A DNA stretch of 9,489 bases from positions 1-9,489 of the forward strand of contig CAMKNF010000071.1 of NCBI GenBank assembly GCA_946414115.1, given 5' to 3'. Positions 5,956 through 9,489 of the stretch are shown here, piece after piece. The translations under genes were made by a program, and so were the position numbers. The notes beneath the pieces are model-generated. The model did no database searches. It worked only from the letters and a program-made list of their open reading frames with translations, and was not told the origin of the DNA. Position 1 is the first letter of the stretch; the number at the start of each line of letters is the position of its first letter. The stretch is from an uncultured Ruminococcus sp. GTDB lineage: Bacteria; Bacillota; Clostridia; Oscillospirales; Acutalibacteraceae.

Positions 5956-6543
5956 TCAGGACATATTGATATTGCAGATTTTTCTGCGAGCTCTTTGCAG
6001 AGCATTGTCAGCTGATTTTTCGGAAATTGACAGCTTTTTGGCAATCTCCTTGTAGCCAAGTCCGTTACCGTACAGCATAACAACCTCAAATTCGGTCTTT
6101 GAAAGTACGTTTTTCAGCTTGTCAAGAACCATTTTAAGGTGTTCACGGCACATCAAAAGCTCCTCGGGAGTCTGTGACAAATCTTCAAGCGTATCGCCCA
6201 AATCGTCAAGCTGAACAAGAGCGGACTTCGGAACAGCCTTTTGCGTACTGCTTTTGCGGATTATAGAAATGAACCTGCGTTCAACAACAACCGACATATA
6301 GTTTTTAAAGCCCGAACTTCCGTTTTCGTCAAAGGTGCGGCAGGCGTACAAAAGTGCAAGCAGTCCTTCCTGAACAAAATCATTCTGCTCGTAACCCTCT
6401 GCGGAATATTTTCGTGCAATAAAGTTGATAGTGTTCAGATAGCGCATTGCAAGCTCGTTAAAAGCATTGTCATCGCCGTTTTTTGAGAGCCTTGCAAGGG
6501 TGTTGTCATCGAGTGAATTGTAGGAGTATGTGCTTTCACCCAT
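5956..6543 (-). CDS. SigH-like (Spo0H-type) RNA polymerase sigma factor
   Basis: A 195-residue sigma-70 family protein that would direct RNA polymerase to a special promoter set. Region 2 spans about 27-97: a core-binding and -10-recognition block with NDFVQEGLLALLYACRTFD (54-72) and FKNYMSVVVERRFISIIRK. Region 4 spans about 140-190, with the helix-turn-helix in YKEIAKKLSISEKSADNALQRARRK. The EKSADNALQRARRK ending and the VQEGLLALLYA block match the SigH/Spo0H group rather than ECF or SigA factors. In Bacillus, SigH switches on early sporulation and competence genes; in Clostridia its regulon varies. Orthology to sigH itself is likely but unproven, because paralogues occur. ATG at 6543 has AGAGGTGAG just upstream. 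It has a near-perfect housekeeping promoter, so its own transcription need not depend on SigH. Confidence 0.9.
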   Translation of the reverse strand: MGESTYSYNSLDDNTLARLSKNGDDNAFNELAMRYLNTINFIARKYSAEGYEQNDFVQEGLLALLYACRTFDENGSSGFKNYMSVVVERRFISIIRKSSTQKAVPKSALVQLDDLGDTLEDLSQTPEELLMCREHLKMVLDKLKNVLSKTEFEVVMLYGNGLGYKEIAKKLSISEKSADNALQRARRKICNINMS

Positions 6544-6579
6544 TTTCTCACCTCTGACAATACTAATCTACTAAATAAT

Positions 6580-6608
6580 AATATAGTACAAAAAGTGCAG
6601 AATGTCAA
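6580..6608 (-). promoter_or_regulatory. Near-consensus sigma-A promoter of the sigma-factor gene
   Basis: On the minus strand, a perfect TTGACA (6603-6608), a 17-base spacer and TATATT (6580-6585). The predicted start near 6573 gives a leader of about 30 bases before the ATG. Confidence 0.8.
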
Positions 6609-6703
6609 CGGCACGTTTGTATTTTCTGTAAAATTGCATTATATAGATAATAAATTTTATGCAAAATAGATAAGATTTTGTCGAAAAAATGGCGCAACCG
6701 TAC

Positions 6704-6732
6704 TTGTAAAATATAATCGAAAATGGTATAAT
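6704..6732 (+). promoter_or_regulatory. Sigma-A promoter of the YifB-type gene
   Basis: TTGTAA (6704-6709), a 17-base spacer and a perfect extended -10, TGG-TATAAT (-10 at 6727-6732), predict a start near 6739. It is divergent from the sigma-factor promoter, with about 95 bases between the -35 boxes. Confidence 0.75.
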
Positions 6733-6767
6733 TTTATAAAAGATTTTTAAAAGGGAGCAGGCAAATT

Positions 6768-8300
6768 ATGGTTGTACGGTGCAACAGTTTCGGAATAAAC
6801 GGAATGGACGGCTACAAGGTGGAAATTGAAGCCTCAATGCAAGGCGGCTTGCCGGGCTTTGATATGGTCGGACTTCCCGATGCTGCCGTTCGTGAAAGTC
6901 GTGACAGGGTTAAAAGTGCGCTCAAGAACTGCGGCTTTAAGCTCCCGTCGTCGCATATTATTTTAAACCTTGCTCCTGCCGACATCAAAAAGGAAGGACC
7001 GATTTACGATTTGCCGATTTGCGTAGCACTTTTAAAGCTTACGGGGCAGATTGTAACCGATATTTCCGACTGCGCCTTTATCGGCGAGCTTTCACTCGGC
7101 GGCGAAACGAGGAGTATTAACGGCGTTTTGCCAATGGTGATTAAGGCGAGGGAGTGCGGAATAAAGAAAATTTATGTCCCTGCCGAAAACGTCAGCGAGG
7201 CGTCGGTTGTTGACGGAATAGAGGTTTATCCCATAAGAGAAATAGTACAGCTTAAAAATATTCTCAACGGTCAGGATAGTATGCCTCCTGCAACTCCGAA
7301 AGCACATAATCCCGAACATTCGGAAGGGTTTATTCCCGATTTTTCGCAGGTAAAGGGGCAGTTTGAGGCAAAGCGTGCGCTTGAAATTGCCGCCGCCGGA
7401 GGTCACAATATCCTGCTTATCGGTCCTCCCGGCTCGGGCAAGAGTATGCTTGCAAAACGTCTGCCGTCAATTCTACCCGATATGACGTTTGACGAGATGA
7501 TTGAAACTACAAAAATCCACTCAATCGCAGGCACACTGCACTGTGACGGACTTGTTGAAACACGTCCTTTCCGTTCGCCGCACCACACGGTAACAGCTGT
7601 CGGTCTGGGAGGCGGAGGAACAGGCACAATTAAACCGGGCGAGGTTTCGCTTGCACACAACGGCGTACTTTTCCTTGACGAACTGCCCGAATTTTCACGT
7701 AACGTGCTTGAGGTTTTAAGACAGCCGATTGAGGACTCACAGATTACTATTTCACGTTCGGGGCAGAATTGTACATATCCCTGTTCAATTATGGTCGTTG
7801 CGGCTATGAATCCCTGTCCGTGCGGATATTACGGCGACGGAACAAACCGCTGTACCTGTTCGGACGTGAAAATCAAGCGTTATCTCAACAGAATTTCCGG
7901 ACCATTGCTTGACAGATTTGACATTCATGTTGAGGTGCCGCCCGTCAAATTTGATGAGCTTCGAAGCTCTGAAATAACCGAAAGCTCGGCTGAAATTAAA
8001 ATGCGAGTTGACGGTGCAAGGAAAATTCAGCGTGAACGCTTTAAGGGCAGTTCAACGCTCTGCAATGCAAAAATCAACGCAGAACAGTTTGAAAAAGCCT
8101 GTATAATTGACAAAGCGGCTGAAAAAACCTTGAAGGACGCATTTGAAAGTCTCGGACTTACCGCAAGAGCATATGACAGAGTTTTAAAGGTTGCAAGAAC
8201 AATTGCAGATTTGGAGCAGTCGGAGGTAATCTGCTCCGAGCACGTTCTCGAAGCCGTACAGTACAGAAGCCTTGACCGAAAATACTGGTCGGCAAATTAA
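6768..8300 (+). CDS. YifB/ComM-family Mg-chelatase-like AAA+ ATPase
   Basis: A 510-residue cytoplasmic protein, full length for the family. In naturally competent bacteria the relative ComM is a hexameric helicase promoting branch migration of incoming DNA; in Firmicutes the role is little tested. The N-terminal ChlI/Lon-protease-like domain (about 1-165) shows GLPDAAVRESRDRV and PADIKKEGPIYDLPI. The AAA+ domain shows Walker A GPPGSGKS (219-226), FRSPHHT (268-274), Walker B LFLDE (301-305), MNPCPCGYYG with a later CTC (Cys350, 352, 362, 364, typical of the family and possibly metal-binding), and the LDRFD arginine (Arg383). The C-terminal Mg-chelatase domain has LTARAYDRVLKVARTIADL, with the sensor-2 arginine (Arg467). 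ATG at 6768 has AGGGAG 10 bases upstream. It has its own promoter. Family assignment is very secure; the function in this organism is inferred. Confidence 0.96.
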   Translation: MVVRCNSFGINGMDGYKVEIEASMQGGLPGFDMVGLPDAAVRESRDRVKSALKNCGFKLPSSHIILNLAPADIKKEGPIYDLPICVALLKLTGQIVTDISDCAFIGELSLGGETRSINGVLPMVIKARECGIKKIYVPAENVSEASVVDGIEVYPIREIVQLKNILNGQDSMPPATPKAHNPEHSEGFIPDFSQVKGQFEAKRALEIAAAGGHNILLIGPPGSGKSMLAKRLPSILPDMTFDEMIETTKIHSIAGTLHCDGLVETRPFRSPHHTVTAVGLGGGGTGTIKPGEVSLAHNGVLFLDELPEFSRNVLEVLRQPIEDSQITISRSGQNCTYPCSIMVVAAMNPCPCGYYGDGTNRCTCSDVKIKRYLNRISGPLLDRFDIHVEVPPVKFDELRSSEITESSAEIKMRVDGARKIQRERFKGSSTLCNAKINAEQFEKACIIDKAAEKTLKDAFESLGLTARAYDRVLKVARTIADLEQSEVICSEHVLEAVQYRSLDRKYWSAN

Positions 8301-8323
8301 TTCTTTTAAATGTCACATTTATA

Positions 8324-8332
8324 TGGTATAAT
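8324..8332 (+). promoter_or_regulatory. Extended -10 promoter of the CxxC-protein/trmK/nif3 operon
   Basis: TGG-TATAAT (8324-8332) is an extended -10 with a perfect TATAAT. The -35 region (TTTTAA at 8304-8309, 17-base spacing) is weak, as is common for extended -10 promoters. The predicted start is near 8339. Confidence 0.6.
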
Positions 8333-8341
8333 AACCTTGAA

Positions 8342-8359
8342 CTTGCAGTTTTCTGCAAG
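8342..8359 (+). other. Hairpin at the 5' end of the operon mRNA
   Basis: CTTGCAG (8342-8348), TTTT and CTGCAAG (8353-8359) form a perfect 7-bp stem with a 4-base loop, starting only a few bases after the predicted transcription start. No T-run follows, so it is a poor terminator for the preceding gene. A 5' end-protecting hairpin on the downstream mRNA fits the position better. Confidence 0.5.
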
Positions 8360-8390
8360 GATTTAAAATAAAACTTCGGAGGTAAAAATT

Positions 8391-8588
8391 ATGGCTATAA
8401 CTAAAAATTCAATCATCGGTGACGTTCTTGACAAGCACCCCGAAACAGCAGAGCTTTTCTTCAGCATAGGTATGCACTGCCTTGGCTGTCCTGCATCAAG
8501 AGGAGAAACAATTGAAGAGGCTTGTATGGTACACGGTGCAGACGTTAATGCTCTGGTGGACTCACTTAACGAAGCTGTGGGCGAATGA
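8391..8588 (+). CDS. DUF1858-like small CxxC protein (hybrid-cluster-associated redox disulfide type)
   Basis: A complete 65-residue protein. IIGDVLDKHPETAELFFSIG followed by MHCLGCPAS and ETIEEACMVHG matches the DUF1858 family, a small domain also found at the N-terminus of ScdA/YtfE-type iron-sulfur repair proteins and as stand-alone proteins called hybrid-cluster-protein-associated redox disulfide proteins. Cys30 and Cys33 (CLGC) are the likely redox or metal-binding pair; Cys45 is a third. There is no membrane segment. ATG at 8391 has GGAGG (8378-8382) 8 bases upstream, an excellent site. The stop overlaps the trmK start as ATGA, so translation of the two is coupled. A role in redox or metal handling is inferred; the partner is unknown. 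Confidence 0.88.
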   Translation: MAITKNSIIGDVLDKHPETAELFFSIGMHCLGCPASRGETIEEACMVHGADVNALVDSLNEAVGE

Positions 8589-9253
8589 GTACGTCGTCAC
8601 AGCTTGATAATCGACTAAAGCTCTGTGCAGACTTTGTCCGCAACGGAGCAAAGCTTGCTGACATCGGCACAGACCATGCGTATTTACCCGTGTGGCTGTG
8701 CCGTATTGGCAGATGTCCTTGTGCGATTGCCGCCGACATAAACCCCGAGCCGCTAAAGCGTGGACAGAGCACAATTATTGAATCGGGAATGAGCGGCAGA
8801 ATTGAAACACGTTTAAGTGACGGACTGAAAGACATAAAGTCCGAGGAAACCGACGATATTGTCATTGCAGGAATGGGCGGTGAGCTGATTGCAAAAATCC
8901 TCTCCGAGTGTTCCTTTGCAACCGACAGCTCAAAGCATTTTATTTTACAGCCTATGACAAAGAGCGAAGTGCTCATTGCGTGGCTGTGCGAAAACGGTTT
9001 TAAAATTCTTAAGCAGGACTGCTGTGTTGCGTCGGGAAAGTGCTATACGGTAATTCTTGCAGAATACAGCGGTGAAAAGCACATTGCCGACGAGCTTTAC
9101 TGCTACCTCGGCAAGCTTTCGGCCAAGAGTAATGAAACGCATCTTCGCTTTATTGAAGGTCATCTTAACAGACTTTCAAAACAAGCTGTCGGAGATGTGC
9201 GCTTTGCTGTGCTTGCAGATAAGATACGGGAGAAAATTTATGACAACGATTAA
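8585..9253 (+). CDS. trmK: tRNA (adenine(22)-N1)-methyltransferase TrmK
   Basis: A 222-residue SAM-dependent methyltransferase that, in the characterised family (Bacillus subtilis YqfN/TrmK), makes m1A at position 22 of certain tRNAs. Motif I, the SAM-binding loop, is DIGTDHAYLP (26-35). AADINPEPL (49-57) carries the acidic residue for the ribose of SAM. IVIAGMGGELI (92-102) and LQP (121-123) are the family's catalytic-pocket blocks. The helical C-terminal part (about 165-222) matches the family's coiled-coil region. The length is normal. Its ATG overlaps the upstream stop by four bases (ATGA), with no strong separate ribosome site, which points to coupling. The next gene starts 14 bases before its stop. 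The trmK-nif3 order is also seen in Bacillus. Confidence 0.93.
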   Translation: MSTSSQLDNRLKLCADFVRNGAKLADIGTDHAYLPVWLCRIGRCPCAIAADINPEPLKRGQSTIIESGMSGRIETRLSDGLKDIKSEETDDIVIAGMGGELIAKILSECSFATDSSKHFILQPMTKSEVLIAWLCENGFKILKQDCCVASGKCYTVILAEYSGEKHIADELYCYLGKLSAKSNETHLRFIEGHLNRLSKQAVGDVRFAVLADKIREKIYDND

Positions 9254-9489
9254 TGAAATTTTGACTTTCTTTGAAACCTTTGCACCAACCGACAGTGCAA
9301 TGGATTTTGATAACGTAGGACTTCTTGTCGGCGATAAAAACGCAAAGGTGACAAAGGTTCTTGTATCGCTTGACATTACGTGTGAAGTTGTAAACGAGGC
9401 GCAAAAGCTCGGCTGTGAGCTGATTATAAGCCACCACCCTGTTATTTTTAATCCGATAAAAAGACTTGATACAAACAGTGTTCCGTATC
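9240..9489 (+). CDS. Nif3-like dinuclear metal-centre protein, N-terminal part (cut by window end)
   Basis: The first 83 codons of a Nif3/YqfO-family protein are present; the rest lies beyond the window. The start is MTTINEILTFFETFAP, followed by FDNVGLLVG, VLVSLDIT and ISHHPVIFNPIKR, in which the His-His pair is part of the family's two-metal site. Members form hexameric toroids; some carry an extra PII-like insert, which cannot be judged here. The biochemical role remains unsettled, although databases often call it GTP cyclohydrolase I type 2. ATG at 9240 lies inside the end of trmK and has GGGAG (9228-9232) 7 bases upstream. It is the third gene of the operon starting near 8339. Confidence 0.92.
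   Translation, partial: MTTINEILTFFETFAPTDSAMDFDNVGLLVGDKNAKVTKVLVSLDITCEVVNEAQKLGCELIISHHPVIFNPIKRLDTNSVPY

Noticed and set aside
7092..7406. Long open frames on the minus strand inside the YifB-type gene and similar ones inside other genes
   Set aside because: They have no ribosome sites or recognisable protein features and lie fully within confidently identified genes on the other strand.
7815..7860. Cys cluster CPC...CTC in the YifB-type protein as an unusual zinc insertion
   Set aside because: As I know the YifB/ComM family, this cluster is a normal part of it.
1..9489. CRISPR arrays, tRNA or rRNA genes, insertion sequences, toxin-antitoxin or phage genes
   Set aside because: I looked on both strands and saw no spaced direct repeats, cloverleaf folds, transposase motifs or phage-type proteins.

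Overview
The window looks like chromosomal DNA from a low- to mid-GC Gram-positive anaerobe, most likely a gut Clostridia member of the Ruminococcaceae/Oscillospiraceae type. The reasons are strong GGAGG-type ribosome sites, TTG/GTG starts, classic sigma-A promoters, a Spo0H-type sigma factor, a PdaB-like deacetylase and a linked trmK-nif3 pair. Genus and species cannot be fixed from the sequence alone. Nothing here looks like a phage, plasmid, integrated element or defence island. It is mostly ordinary core and cell-envelope content, and I found no clearly undescribed system.

Region 1 (1-4200) is rich in cell-envelope genes. After a paired-hairpin repeat (8-91) come a GH25 lysozyme lipoprotein (minus strand), a small basic protein of unknown function (plus), a secreted L,D-transpeptidase with three fibronectin-III-like repeats (plus) and a membrane-anchored PdaB-like polysaccharide deacetylase (minus). 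The lysozyme and the small protein are transcribed divergently from back-to-back promoters. The transpeptidase and deacetylase converge on one strong hairpin terminator (3341-3371). Three neighbouring genes therefore act on peptidoglycan by cutting glycan strands, making 3-3 crosslinks and deacetylating sugars, but each has its own transcription signals, so this is a neighbourhood and not an operon.

Region 2 (4200-6610) holds a ClC-family chloride channel-like protein (plus strand, TTG start), followed by two minus-strand genes: a SigH-like sigma factor and, 67 bases downstream of it, a small double zinc-ribbon protein. The sigma gene has a near-perfect TTGACA-N17-TATATT promoter. The two-gene unit ends in a hairpin with a U-run at 5554-5580.

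Region 3 (6700-9489) is all plus strand: a YifB/ComM-type AAA+ ATPase with its own promoter, then a second promoter and a compact string of a DUF1858-like CxxC protein, trmK (tRNA m1A22 methyltransferase) and a Nif3-like protein that runs off the window end. These last three overlap by 4 and 14 bases, which implies co-transcription and translational coupling.

The points most worth a second look are the base-pair covariation in the terminal repeat, a sigma-E-like promoter in front of the deacetylase, the valine at the gating-glutamate position of the ClC protein, the unknown small protein with an uncertain start and an overlapping upstream mini-ORF, and the CxxC protein coupled to trmK.
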